Shown: piece after piece, positions 27,435 through 35,914 of the stretch
Layout: every line of letters begins with the position of its first letter
How positions within the stretch are numbered: position 1 is the first letter of the stretch
NCBI GenBank assembly: GCA_947494645.1
Contig: CANLVO010000001.1
Location: 558,001 to 622,000, forward strand
Direction: 5' to 3'
Source: an uncultured Litoreibacter sp.
GTDB lineage: Bacteria > Pseudomonadota > Alphaproteobacteria > Rhodobacterales > Rhodobacteraceae
DNA length: 64,000 nucleotides
Position numbers and translations under genes: made by a program
The notes under the pieces: model-generated
Told to the model about the DNA's origin: nothing
Database searches by the model: none
The model's input: the letters and a program-made list of their open reading frames with translations, nothing else

Positions 27435-28022
27435 TTGTTTACAGGCATCGTTACAGATATCGGCCAGATCACGCAGATCGAGCAACGCGGTGACTTGCGT
27501 GCGCGGATCGCCTGCAGCTACGACACCAAAGGTATCGATCTTGGCGCCTCAATTGCCTGCAACGGGTGCTGCCTCACTGTGGTGACGCTCGGTGACACAT
27601 GGTTCGAGGTCGACGTCTCGGCAGAGAGCGTGTCGAAAACCAACCTTGGCGACTGGGCAGAAGGCACTCGGGTGAACTTGGAACGCGCTCTGAAGGTCGG
27701 CGACGAGTTGGGAGGGCATATTGTCTCCGGCCATGTCGACGGCGTTGCAACGATCACCGCAATGACCGACGATGGTGATAGCACGAGGGTCACCTTGCAA
27801 GCTCCTGATACGTTAGCGAAATTTATTGCTTCAAAGGGCTCTGTCGCGCTGAATGGGACCTCGCTGACGGTCAACGAAGTTGAAGGCGCGAGTTTCGGTA
27901 TCAACTTCATTCCGCATACCAAATCCGTCACCAATTGGGGGGACGCCTCCGTTGGGGATCGTGTAAATTTAGAGATCGACACCTTGGCACGCTACGTCGC
28001 GCGGCTGCAGGACTGGGCATGA
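27435..28022 (+). CDS. ribE: Riboflavin synthase, alpha chain
   Basis: 195 residues from a TTG at 27435, fixed by AAGGAG at 27421-27426 and by the invariant N-terminus MFTGIV. Two lumazine-binding barrels are present; the first has ACNGCCLTV, the second SVALNGTSLTVN, and GHxDG follows each as GHVDG and similar. It dismutates two molecules of 6,7-dimethyl-8-ribityllumazine to riboflavin. The 168-bp upstream spacer shows no FMN riboswitch that I can recognise. The stop overlaps the next gene (ATGA). Confidence 0.96.
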   Translation: MFTGIVTDIGQITQIEQRGDLRARIACSYDTKGIDLGASIACNGCCLTVVTLGDTWFEVDVSAESVSKTNLGDWAEGTRVNLERALKVGDELGGHIVSGHVDGVATITAMTDDGDSTRVTLQAPDTLAKFIASKGSVALNGTSLTVNEVEGASFGINFIPHTKSVTNWGDASVGDRVNLEIDTLARYVARLQDWA

Positions 28023-28594
28023 GTCAGCTCGGCCACAACAACGGTCCCACAATGGAGGCAGGCTATAGCTGGCGCAAGCACAGCTGGGCCAAGGCCCGTA
28101 CAGACCTTTTGCCAAATCTGCCAATCGAAGTTTTGCGTAACCGTGTCAGGCGCGCAAAAGAGCTAGGCCTCCCATACAAGACCTACGCGTCCGTTCGTGC
28201 TGCGTCCGGTCATGACGTTGTCGGTTTTTTGTTCTCGAACAATGCATTGCGCGCCATACATAATGTAGAAAATATCCCGGCTGACAGAGTGGAAAGACTG
28301 GCAAAGTGTGACGCGACCCTTGCCGCGCTTGTGCATCGCCCACTAGACCCTGCAGCCCTCGCCGACCTTCTCCGCGATCAGGGCGTGGCGCTCACAGCCA
28401 GCCGTGCCCCACATTTTGCGGATCGTTGGTCTGACATTGCAACTGCCGTCGCCGCGCCGCTGCGTAAGGTCGGATTGCCCCGCGACGGCGTCTTGGTCGT
28501 CGGTGACACCGCTTTCGAGCAGGAATGGTCTCAAGCCGGACGTTTGGCGGGCTTTATCAGCTCAGACCGGTTCTTTGCTGGCCATACGGCTTAG
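28019..28594 (+). CDS. Conserved-looking protein of unknown function inside the riboflavin operon
   Basis: 191 residues from the ATG at 28019, overlapping ribE by 4 bp. I do not recognise a family. The N-terminal half is basic, with WRKHSWAKAR and EVLRNRVRRAKELGLPYKTY, which resembles a short nucleic-acid-binding helical region. The C-terminal half has LLRDQGVALTASRAPHFADRW and VLVVGDTAFEQEWSQA. Its tight coupling to ribE suggests a role with riboflavin or its regulation, but this is inference from position only. A 144-bp gap follows before ribB. Confidence 0.6.
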   Translation: MSQLGHNNGPTMEAGYSWRKHSWAKARTDLLPNLPIEVLRNRVRRAKELGLPYKTYASVRAASGHDVVGFLFSNNALRAIHNVENIPADRVERLAKCDATLAALVHRPLDPAALADLLRDQGVALTASRAPHFADRWSDIATAVAAPLRKVGLPRDGVLVVGDTAFEQEWSQAGRLAGFISSDRFFAGHTA

Positions 28595-28738
28595 ATGGCC
28601 AACCAACACTAGTCTCATTTTGGGTCGTTGGCGTGTCACAACCGGAGTAAGTTCTGATCAAGAGGTTGGAACGCAGCGCTTGGCCTTCCCAAGAGCCCGC
28701 AAACGCACTATCTGGCGTGCCAACAAAGGACGCTGACC

Positions 28739-29833
28739 ATGACCGACTATTCCGATGCGATTTCTCCCATTGAGGAAATACTGGATGACGCCCGAAATGG
28801 GCGGATGTTCATTTTGGTTGACCATGAGGACCGTGAGAATGAAGGGGATCTTGTGATCCCCGCACAGATGGCGACACCGGAGGCAATCAATTTCATGGCC
28901 AAATATGGCCGCGGGCTGATCTGCCTGACACTCACGAACGAGCGGATCGATGCCCTTGGCCTCCCGCTTATGGCTTCCTACAACTCTTCGCGGCATGAGA
29001 CGGCCTTCACGATCTCTATTGAGGCCCGCGAAGGCGTCACGACCGGCATCTCCGCCCAAGATCGGGCGCGGACCGTTGCTGTTGCGATTGATAGCTCCAA
29101 AACAGCTGCAGATATCGCGACGCCGGGGCATGTCTTTCCGCTGCGCGCCCGCGAGGGAGGCGTGCTGGTCCGTGCAGGCCATACTGAGGCGGCCGTCGAT
29201 GTTTCGCGCTTGGCAGGTTTGAACCCGTCAGGTGTGATCTGCGAGATTATGAATGAAGACGGAACCATGTCTCGGCTCCCCGACTTGGTCGGTTTTGCGC
29301 AGCTTCATAACCTGAAGATCGGCACAATCAGCGACCTGATCGCCTATCGCCGTCGCCACGATAACCTGGTGAAGCTGGCCTCCGAGGCGCAGGTGACGTC
29401 GGAATTTGGTGGCGACTGGACGATGCGAATTTTCAACGACGAAACACAAGGCGCGGAGCATATCGCGCTGAGCGTCGGGGATCTTGAAGACCCCACCCCG
29501 ATCCTAGTGCGCATGCATGCGCTGAACCCTTTGCAAGATGTGCTGGGGCTTGGGCCGTCTCCAGCCGACGAGCTCCGCATGTCGATGTGGATCATTGCTG
29601 AGGAAGGGCGGGGCGCTGTGGTGTTGTTGCGGGACACGATGATGAAACTGGTGGCCGACAGCGACGCTGCGCCGCAAAAGCTGCGGCAATATGGAGTGGG
29701 GGCACAGATCTTGGCGGCGCTGGGGCTGCATAAGCTGGAGCTTCTCACCAACAGCCCATCACCTAAAGTGGTGGGGCTCGACGCCTATGGGCTCGAGATC
29801 ACCGGCACCCGCAAGATAGCGATGAAGGAATAA
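28739..29833 (+). CDS. ribB: 3,4-dihydroxy-2-butanone-4-phosphate synthase with degenerate GTP cyclohydrolase II-like domain (RibBX type)
   Basis: 364 residues. Residues 1-205 are a complete DHBP synthase: [11 protein letters not shown] with the acidic metal site, then [16 protein letters not shown]. The remaining half aligns by position with GTP cyclohydrolase II but lacks its three zinc cysteines: where active enzymes read SECLTGD and RCDCG, this protein reads [12 protein letters not shown]. Such RibB-RibX proteins have DHBP synthase activity only, so a separate RibA must exist elsewhere. It makes the four-carbon precursor used by RibH, whose gene follows after 3 bp. Confidence 0.9.
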   Translation: MTDYSDAISPIEEILDDARNGRMFILVDHEDRENEGDLVIPAQMATPEAINFMAKYGRGLICLTLTNERIDALGLPLMASYNSSRHETAFTISIEAREGVTTGISAQDRARTVAVAIDSSKTAADIATPGHVFPLRAREGGVLVRAGHTEAAVDVSRLAGLNPSGVICEIMNEDGTMSRLPDLVGFAQLHNLKIGTISDLIAYRRRHDNLVKLASEAQVTSEFGGDWTMRIFNDETQGAEHIALSVGDLEDPTPILVRMHALNPLQDVLGLGPSPADELRMSMWIIAEEGRGAVVLLRDTMMKLVADSDAAPQKLRQYGVGAQILAALGLHKLELLTNSPSPKVVGLDAYGLEITGTRKIAMKE

Positions 29834-29836
29834 GAC

Positions 29837-30376
29837 ATGGCTGGAACCGAGACCCATTTCGTGATGCCCACCCCAAAGGTAAGTGCACCGACCAAGCTGC
29901 TGATTGTGGTGTCGCCTTACTACAAAGACATCGCAGACAATCTTGTTGCGGGCGCTCGGGCGGAGATCGAAGCGGCAGGTGCCACTTGTGAGGTTCAGGA
30001 AATGCCGGGTGCTTTGGAAGTACCGCCCGCAATTCGGATCGCGGACCGGTTGGGCGATTACGATGGCTATGTTGCGCTGGGCTGCATTATTCGGGGCGAG
30101 ACCACGCATTACGACACGGTGTGTAACGACAGCTCGCGCGGATTGATGTTGCTGGGCCTGCAGGGCTGCAATATCGGCAATGGTATCTTGACTGTCGAGA
30201 ACAGGGCGCAGGCAGAGGTGCGGGCGGACCCGAGCGATCAGAACAAGGGCGGCGGTGCCGCAGCGGCGGCCTTGCATCTGATCGAGATGCAGCGCACATA
30301 CGGCCAGACCAAGAAGGGTATCGGCTTCAAGCCAAGCTCTTCGCTTGATGATGACGGAAGCTTCCAGATCGCATGA
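29837..30376 (+). CDS. ribH: 6,7-dimethyl-8-ribityllumazine synthase
   Basis: 179 residues. Motifs are EMPGALEVPPAI, GCIIRGETTHYD with the catalytic His, and NGILTVENRAQA. It condenses the RibD/phosphatase pyrimidine product with dihydroxybutanone phosphate to lumazine, the substrate of RibE. The extra N-terminal 20 residues and polar C-terminal tail are modest additions. It starts 3 bp after ribB and overlaps nusB by 4 bp (ATGA). Confidence 0.96.
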   Translation: MAGTETHFVMPTPKVSAPTKLLIVVSPYYKDIADNLVAGARAEIEAAGATCEVQEMPGALEVPPAIRIADRLGDYDGYVALGCIIRGETTHYDTVCNDSSRGLMLLGLQGCNIGNGILTVENRAQAEVRADPSDQNKGGGAAAAALHLIEMQRTYGQTKKGIGFKPSSSLDDDGSFQIA

Positions 30377-30846
30377 CCCTCTCGAACAACCAGAAACGGG
30401 CGATGAAATCCGCCTCGCGGCTTTACGCGGTGCAGGCTTTGTTTCAAATGGAGCACTCCTCGCAATCCATTGATGCGGTGCGGGCGGAGTTTGAGGATCA
30501 CCGCTTTGGTGCCGTCTATGAGGGCGAGGAGATGATCGAGGGGGATGTCGACACGTTCCGGGCGCTGCTCGAGGGGGCTGTGGCGGAGCAGTCAACAATT
30601 GATCGGCTGGCGGACGCGGCCATTGTGGAGACTTGGAAGATTGACCGGATTGATCCGACCCTTCGGGCGCTGTTCAGGGCGGCGGGGGCGGAGCTGGTGG
30701 CGGGTAAGACGCCACCCAAGGTTGTGATCGTCGAATTCGTCGACGTGGCGCGTGCCTTTTTTGAAGGCGGCAAGGAGCCGAAATTCGTCAATGCGGTGCT
30801 CGATCACATGGCGCGTGCGGCCCAGCCTGAAGCGTTCTCCGGCTAA
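30373..30846 (+). CDS. nusB: Transcription antitermination factor NusB
   Basis: 157 residues. It has the all-helical NusB signature (RLYAVQALFQMEHS near the start, DRIDPTLRALFRAAGAEL and PPKVVIVEFVDVARAFFEG later). It binds boxA RNA with NusE (S10) in rRNA antitermination. The ribH-nusB overlap is conserved in many proteobacteria. A GC-rich palindrome (CGGCGCATGCGCCG) follows the stop, without a U-tract. Confidence 0.95.
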   Translation: MTLSNNQKRAMKSASRLYAVQALFQMEHSSQSIDAVRAEFEDHRFGAVYEGEEMIEGDVDTFRALLEGAVAEQSTIDRLADAAIVETWKIDRIDPTLRALFRAAGAELVAGKTPPKVVIVEFVDVARAFFEGGKEPKFVNAVLDHMARAAQPEAFSG

Positions 30847-30950
30847 TTTGACGCGTCGCGGCGCATGCGCCGGATTGACCTAAAGCTCTGTCACAGAACA
30901 GTTTTTCAAAATTTTGAAAGGTTTTGTTAACCCGCCAATGACGCGGCCTG

Positions 30951-31469
30951 TCAGCTGGTGCAGTCCGTCAATCTGACCTGCGCGCGGCTGGTATTGTCAA
31001 AGACACCGATCCCTTTGACCGAAGCCGTTTCCAAAACGACTGTCGCGCCGGCAATCTCGCTATCGGTTACCCGGATCTGGCCCAGCGAGGAATGCCGCAG
31101 CGTATCATCGACGTCGATGGTAAAGGCCACGGATTGCCCAGCAGCGAGCCCGTTGAGGTTCAGGGTGATGGAAGTGTCACCATCTGTAACGGATGTGACG
31201 CTGAGAACGCTCTCAGCGCCTGCCACGGTTTCATAGGGTTGGAAGACTTCGACCCCGGCACCGTCACCGGTCGTGTCAAAGATCAAACCGCCGACACTTT
31301 GCTCAAGCAACACAATCAGCGTTGCGGGACCGATATCGCAGGCCCCTGTATTGGTGAAGGAGAACCGATCCTTGGGAGCTGACTCAATGAAATTTGCGTC
31401 AAGGGTGCCACTGAGGCCAGCGCTAGCGGGCAGGGCGGCGAGACATGCTGCGGTCAGGATATATTTCAT
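30951..31469 (-). CDS. Hypothetical exported protein
   Basis: 172 residues from the ATG at 31469, with GGAGG 10 bases upstream. A Sec signal peptide ends near ALPASA, at about residue 16. The mature protein is beta-rich and acidic (many Thr, Ser, Asp and Val), with one Cys near the middle and one near the end. It resembles a small secreted beta-sandwich protein, but no family is recognised. A copy of the dispersed palindromic element overlaps its ribosome-binding site. Confidence 0.6.
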   Translation of the reverse strand: MKYILTAACLAALPASAGLSGTLDANFIESAPKDRFSFTNTGACDIGPATLIVLLEQSVGGLIFDTTGDGAGVEVFQPYETVAGAESVLSVTSVTDGDTSITLNLNGLAAGQSVAFTIDVDDTLRHSSLGQIRVTDSEIAGATVVLETASVKGIGVFDNTSRAQVRLTDCTS

Positions 31470-31476
31470 AGCGAGG

Positions 31477-31513
31477 GAGCCTCCGGCGGGGATATTTTGA
31501 AACATGGGAAGGA
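31477..31513. repeat. Dispersed palindromic element, copy A
   Basis: On the minus strand this reads CCTTCCCATGTTTC, then AAAATATCCCCGCCGGAGG. It starts 6 bases after the stop of the ClpP-like gene. It matches copy B in CCTTCCCATGTT and AAATATCC. It is the shortest of the four copies and provides the GGAGG of the next gene. Confidence 0.55.
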
Positions 31514-31518
31514 GCGGT

Positions 31519-32361
31519 CTAGCTGTCGGGGTCAGTGTCCATATTATATTCGGTCAATTGAGCAGGCAGCAGGACGTAGATCTCATCGGGCGGGGTCACG
31601 AGCGCGTGGCGCATGATCAGGGGATCGACCCCCATATCATTGAGGTAGGCCATTACCTCGCCTTGTCCACGTTGAATGTCCTCGACCGCCAAAAAGGCAG
31701 GCAGCGCAGAGTTGGTTCCAAAATAATGTTGATGGACGCCAACTTGCGCGTCGTCGTGAATGTTACGCGTCACACCAGAGGCCAGAACATAGGGGCAGGC
31801 GGAGAGGCAAATATCGCCTGCACCCATCAGCGTATCCACCTCCTTTTCGCGCAGCTGACGCCCGATGCTGAGTGCATCCTGAACCGAGCCGCCGGGCGAG
31901 TTGAGACGGATGAAGCTGGGCGGCGTGGCGTTTGTGCCGAGATAGTCTGCAAAACGCTCTGCATCGCCCACCGCAATTTCACCCGTTAGGGTCAGGGTCT
32001 CGCCGGAACGGGCGAAATCGAGCCGGGACGGCATCTCTCCGGTGGAGCGATAGGGGCGGTCAGGGTTTCCGTCCTCAGAGGGCCTGAGCGGCGTATCACG
32101 CGGATTGTAGCGTCTTGTTTGGTCGCCGGGGATCACCGGCGTGTCAAAGCGTGGCTGCGAGGACGGCCACGCGATGTGCGGGATCGCCCGAAACAGATCG
32201 CTGCCCATCAGGAACAGAGCGATGGCAAGCTGAACCGCCAAGACACCAGTGATCGCGGCCTTGGCAGAAAAGCGGCGTGGTTTTGGCTGTGACGCCGCTT
32301 TCCGCTCTGCCTTTCGTTCTGCCCGGCTAGGCGGCAGGACTGGGATGTCCGGGCTGCTCAC
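31519..32361 (-). CDS. ClpP-like periplasmic serine protease-fold protein (COG3904 type), membrane-anchored
   Basis: 280 residues. A basic N-terminus is followed by one transmembrane helix at about 35-55, then a Pro-rich linker. The ClpP/crotonase-like domain starts near 115. Its markers are FIRLNSPGGSVQDAL, the CLSACPYVLASG segment with the likely nucleophile Ser, and VGVHQHYFG with a likely catalytic His. That layout matches predicted periplasmic ClpP-like proteins. The function is unknown. The start overlaps the end of an upstream coiled-coil membrane protein gene by 4 bp, so the two are probably partners. Confidence 0.68.
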   Translation of the reverse strand: MSSPDIPVLPPSRAERKAERKAASQPKPRRFSAKAAITGVLAVQLAIALFLMGSDLFRAIPHIAWPSSQPRFDTPVIPGDQTRRYNPRDTPLRPSEDGNPDRPYRSTGEMPSRLDFARSGETLTLTGEIAVGDAERFADYLGTNATPPSFIRLNSPGGSVQDALSIGRQLREKEVDTLMGAGDICLSACPYVLASGVTRNIHDDAQVGVHQHYFGTNSALPAFLAVEDIQRGQGEVMAYLNDMGVDPLIMRHALVTPPDEIYVLLPAQLTEYNMDTDPDS

Positions 32362-33668
32362 GCCTGCTTGTCCGGTTTAACTTCTGTGGGCAGTGGTTTG
32401 ATCTTATTGGGATCCGATGCGGGCGGGGTCCAGGTCTCACTGCCTCTGAGCGAGGTTTCGACCTCTTGTATGGCGTTCAGCGCGGCGCGCAGCTCGGCCA
32501 AGGTGAGCGTGTCTTCGACGCCCACGCGGGATTTGCCAGAGCGGATCGCAGCCTGAGTGATTGCCAGAATGAAGACCAGCACCGCAGGCAGCAGGTCGAT
32601 GGCAATTGCGCCGGCCCAGCTGGGCACAAAGTTCTCAGCATACCGGATCACGGCATCCGCTGTGGAAATGGGGGTGTAGATCGTGTCTGCCGCAGGCTCC
32701 ATTGCCATAACGCCGTCAGCGGCGATGCGCAGCGTATCAGCCCGCTGGCCGAGCAGTTGCAACACGGAGGAGATCGTCGATTGCTGGCCTGCGCGACTTT
32801 CAGCGGTGCGCCCGTCCAACTCGGGCAAGACCACGGAGGCGGAAAGGTCCTGCGCGGCGCGGCTGACAAGCGGCGCGACGGAGAGCTGTCTGAGTTGCGT
32901 GATGACGCCCGCGAGACGTACAGCTTCCTCGGAGAACTGGACGGAGCGTGCCTCGATCGGGCCGGGCTCGACGGTGAGGGAGCGCATGCGGGACAAGATG
33001 GCGTTGCCTTCGGTGAAGGCCGCATTTACCAGCGGTTGTTGGGACGCGATTTGGGTTTCGAGCCCCGCGAGTTCGTCTGATTTCTGGCGCAGCACGCGGA
33101 AGACGGCACCCCGGCCCGCGAGGCCTGACAGATCGCCAGTGGCTTCCTGTTCCGACAGGTCTTCGAAGGATTGGCGCACACGGGCGACATCGCGGCCAAG
33201 ACCCTGGGCGGAAATCGCGATCTCGTTGGAGCGTTCAAGGGCGGATTGGTAGTCTTGGACGGTGCGGGCGAGGTGCTGTTCGACCGCTGCTGCGCCCGCG
33301 AGGGCCGCCGCATTCAGCCAGGACGACATGGCAATAATGGCCGCCGAGCCGAGAAGCATAGAGACAAACAGCCCGATGCGCGCGCCCATCGTGCGCACGG
33401 CAGGCAGCAGCCGCATGAGATAGGACCAGAACACAAAGATGCCGACAGAGACCGCAATGGAGTAGCTGACGGCGGCAAAGAAGCTGAGCGCCCCGTTGTC
33501 ATCAAGGAGCGAGGAGACCCCGAGATAGGTGTAGATGCCCGACGCAACAGCCAGCACGCCAAGTGCTGCTGCAGTGAAGCTGTCGAGCCAAGAGACGTGG
33601 CCCTCGAGTTCCTTGGCGTATCTGAGGCCCTGCGCCTCTGCGCGGGTCAGCGTGTCTTGGTCGGTCAT
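32358..33668 (-). CDS. Membrane protein with long periplasmic or cytoplasmic coiled-coil domain, unknown function
   Basis: 436 residues. Three hydrophobic helices near 30-50, 58-85 and 92-125 are followed by about 230 residues of heptad-rich helical sequence, then another membrane helix near 345-372 and a short Pro-rich tail. No catalytic motif is seen. The architecture (N-terminal helices, long coiled coil, a further helix) suits a scaffold or receptor. The 4-bp overlap with the downstream ClpP-like gene makes that protein its likely partner. I do not recognise the family. Confidence 0.6.
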   Translation of the reverse strand: MTDQDTLTRAEAQGLRYAKELEGHVSWLDSFTAAALGVLAVASGIYTYLGVSSLLDDNGALSFFAAVSYSIAVSVGIFVFWSYLMRLLPAVRTMGARIGLFVSMLLGSAAIIAMSSWLNAAALAGAAAVEQHLARTVQDYQSALERSNEIAISAQGLGRDVARVRQSFEDLSEQEATGDLSGLAGRGAVFRVLRQKSDELAGLETQIASQQPLVNAAFTEGNAILSRMRSLTVEPGPIEARSVQFSEEAVRLAGVITQLRQLSVAPLVSRAAQDLSASVVLPELDGRTAESRAGQQSTISSVLQLLGQRADTLRIAADGVMAMEPAADTIYTPISTADAVIRYAENFVPSWAGAIAIDLLPAVLVFILAITQAAIRSGKSRVGVEDTLTLAELRAALNAIQEVETSLRGSETWTPPASDPNKIKPLPTEVKPDKQA

Positions 33669-33773
33669 GAAAAAGGCCCTCCTGCCGGAAGGCCTTAATA
33701 TGGGGCAGAGGCCCTCGGGTTTCCAGTCTGCGCGAACCGGTGCGGGTGCACGAAAGCGCGAGACAAGGCGTGG

Positions 33774-34310
33774 TTACGCGGATTGTTCTACGAAATTCAG
33801 CGATGCGCCGTTGATGCAGTGTACGACTTGCCCATCCACTTGCAGGTGGTGGCCAAGGTGGCTGCCGCAGCGGCGGCAATGCACTTCGGCAATGGCTTTG
33901 CCAGCCGACATGGAGCCGTATTCCGGGACCTTGCCGTCAATACCAAAGAGCACGGCATCGGGGACGGCGTGGAAGAAGAAGACCCATCCTTTGTCGAGGA
34001 GGACCTTCCATTGGCCGTCATAGACGGGGAGCTCGCAGCCTTTGCAATTGTACATGCCGGGCTTCACTTCAAGCCAGAGCGGGCTGGATTTGGGCTTCTC
34101 TGTGAAGCCTTCGCGCAGGATGGCGTAGTCGTTATCGCCCAAAAGCGCGCGCCACTCCTCTTCAGTGCGGGTGATCTCGTATTCGTAGTCGGAGCTGGTG
34201 CCTGCGGCGACGCGGGCCTTGGCGGCTCCGGTGACAGCTGCGAACGCGGTAGCGGCACCCCCTGCGAAGAGGCGGCGACGGCTGAAGGATTTGGCAAGGA
34301 TGCTTTTCAT
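33774..34310 (-). CDS. Peptide-methionine (R)-S-oxide reductase (MsrB-like), Tat-exported
   Basis: 178 residues. The N-terminus carries a twin-arginine signal, SFSRRRLFAGG (residues 8-18), followed by an alanine-rich hydrophobic stretch. The MsrB zinc cysteines are C89, C92, C145 and C148. The catalytic Cys is C165 in HCINGASLNF, near the family's RYCxNSASL, and HLGHH matches HLGHV. The substrate-loop motif GWPSF is replaced by GWVFF. The protein should reduce oxidised methionine in the periplasm, if active. The gene lies alone on the minus strand, downstream of a small exported protein gene. Confidence 0.82.
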   Translation of the reverse strand: MKSILAKSFSRRRLFAGGAATAFAAVTGAAKARVAAGTSSDYEYEITRTEEEWRALLGDNDYAILREGFTEKPKSSPLWLEVKPGMYNCKGCELPVYDGQWKVLLDKGWVFFFHAVPDAVLFGIDGKVPEYGSMSAGKAIAEVHCRRCGSHLGHHLQVDGQVVHCINGASLNFVEQSA

Positions 34311-34363
34311 GCAGCCCTCCTTTTCATAAAGATGAAAGTTTCGGTGCGGCTGTCGTGTTGTGT

Positions 34364-34396
34364 GTCCCGGGCAGCCGCGTGACGCGTGCCCGGGAC
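34364..34396. other. Long GC-rich hairpin between two minus-strand genes
   Basis: GTCCCGGGCA at 34364-34373 pairs perfectly with TGCCCGGGAC at 34387-34396, and the interior holds a further CGCG-TGA-CGCG pairing. No U-tract follows on either strand. It may end the transcript of the small exported protein gene (34416-34736) by a factor-dependent route, or stabilise its 3' end. Confidence 0.45.
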
Positions 34397-34415
34397 GGTG
34401 TTCTTAGGTCCGGGC

Positions 34416-34736
34416 TTAGTTGCCTTCGGAGAATGCGTTGGCTTCAGCGGCCATTTCAGCAGCGCTGTTGCCGTCGCCGAAGATCACAGCTTTTTCCAGA
34501 ATGCGCAGACGATCAACGTGGTCAGCCTGGAAGAAGGCTTCACGCTCAGCGGCGCTCATGTTGCCCAAAGCGAGTTGGACGCGGGCTGCAGTGATGTCAC
34601 CCATGGAGGTTTCACGCACCAGCGTCTCAGCTGCGGAAGAGTTGCTCATTGCAAAAAGCTCTGCAGGTGAGGTGTCAGCGAAGGTCGGGGCAGCGGAAGC
34701 TACGGCGAATGCGACAGCAAGTTTCAAGGTTTTCAT
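34416..34736 (-). CDS. Small hypothetical exported protein
   Basis: 106 residues from an ATG at 34736 (an ATG four codons earlier lacks support). A signal peptide ends at PTFA, about residue 21. The mature peptide is acidic, alanine-rich and helical (SSAAETLVRETSMGD, ARVQLALGNMSAAEREAFF). No Cys and no recognised domain. It is divergent from the AraC-type regulator gene across 236 bp and may be its target, although nothing in the sequence shows this. Confidence 0.55.
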   Translation of the reverse strand: MKTLKLAVAFAVASAAPTFADTSPAELFAMSNSSAAETLVRETSMGDITAARVQLALGNMSAAEREAFFQADHVDRLRILEKAVIFGDGNSAAEMAAEANAFSEGN

Positions 34737-34972
34737 GTACGTCTCCAAAGTTAAATCTATGGCTGTGATACCAAGATGTTAGCTGATGCTATTCATCCCG
34801 ATTGATCCCAGCAATGGGGTATGACGAAGTTGTCAAATTCCGTGATCAGTTAAAAGGCTTGCCATATGGTTAAATAGTGCCGAAACGCCCGTTTATCTTG
34901 CAGATACCACAATTTGGCGTCGCGTTTCTTGGAAGAAAATCGTTTTCCTCATATCCGAATTGGATGAAGCAC

Positions 34973-35902
34973 ATGATCTCTGACCTGCTCGACATGATGC
35001 GTGTAAGAAGCACGGCCTATGTTGGCAAGAACCTAACCGCGCCGTGGGGCATTTTGGTGTCGGAGCATCCAACGTTTGCACGCTTTCACCTTGTGATGGC
35101 TGGCAACACATGGATGCGGCTGGATGACGGCAGCGAGCCCAGAAAGCTGGAGCAGGGTGACATCGTGATCATCCCGCATGGGGCGGCACATATTTACAGC
35201 GACACCAAGTTCGGGCCCGTCAGGGGAAGTGGTGATCTGCCCAATTACCAGGTCGGGCCGTATTTCCATCGTTTAGGCGAGGACCCGGACGCGACAAACA
35301 TCCTGTGCGGCTTTTTTGAAATCTCGACCCGCACACCTCCTGCTATCTTGCAGCGCCTTCCAAGCATGTTGGTGGCAAATGTCGGGGCGTCCCAGTCCGA
35401 AGACGCGCAGAGCCCGTTGGTGGAGCTGTTGCGCATCGAGCTGAGCAAGGATCAAGAGCCATCAAACGTGGTATTGAACCGGCTGACGGAGCTGATCTGC
35501 CTTTATGCAATCGAGCATTGGCTGGATGAGTCGCTAAATCACGATGAGCGCCTCACGGCTCTTGCGGAACCCAAGATCAAACTGGTGCTGGACCACATTC
35601 ATGACGACCCCGCTGAGCCTTGGACTGTCGAGCGGCTTGCCAAGCTATACGGCCAGTCTCGCAATGCTTTTGCGGGGCAGTTCAAACATGCCACGGGTCT
35701 TGCGCCGATGAGCTATGTGCGCAGGTGGCGCATTCAGGCAGCATGCAGAATGCTGGCCGATCCCGGCCTGACCATTGACGAGATTGCGTTCAAGTCGGGC
35801 TACGCGGATACCAATGCGTTCAGCCGGGCCTTCAAACGTGAGATCGGCGACTCGCCTGGCGCGTATAAACGCGGATTGAGGAGCCAACCCCGCATCGCCT
35901 AG
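34973..35902 (+). CDS. AraC family transcriptional regulator with N-terminal cupin
   Basis: 309 residues from the ATG at 34973, chosen to match the usual cupin_6 N-terminus; a GTG at 34877 would add 32 residues and ATG 34964 three. The sensing domain contains the cupin-type LEQGDIVIIPHGAAHIY near residue 60-75. The C-terminal DNA-binding pair of helix-turn-helices has PWTVERLAKLYGQSRNAFAGQF and IDEIAFKSGYADTNAFSRAFKR, the AraC signature. The ligand is unknown. The end lies 12 bp from the stop of a convergent dioxygenase gene. Confidence 0.87.
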   Translation: MISDLLDMMRVRSTAYVGKNLTAPWGILVSEHPTFARFHLVMAGNTWMRLDDGSEPRKLEQGDIVIIPHGAAHIYSDTKFGPVRGSGDLPNYQVGPYFHRLGEDPDATNILCGFFEISTRTPPAILQRLPSMLVANVGASQSEDAQSPLVELLRIELSKDQEPSNVVLNRLTELICLYAIEHWLDESLNHDERLTALAEPKIKLVLDHIHDDPAEPWTVERLAKLYGQSRNAFAGQFKHATGLAPMSYVRRWRIQAACRMLADPGLTIDEIAFKSGYADTNAFSRAFKREIGDSPGAYKRGLRSQPRIA

Positions 35903-35914
35903 TCTCTGCGCGCC

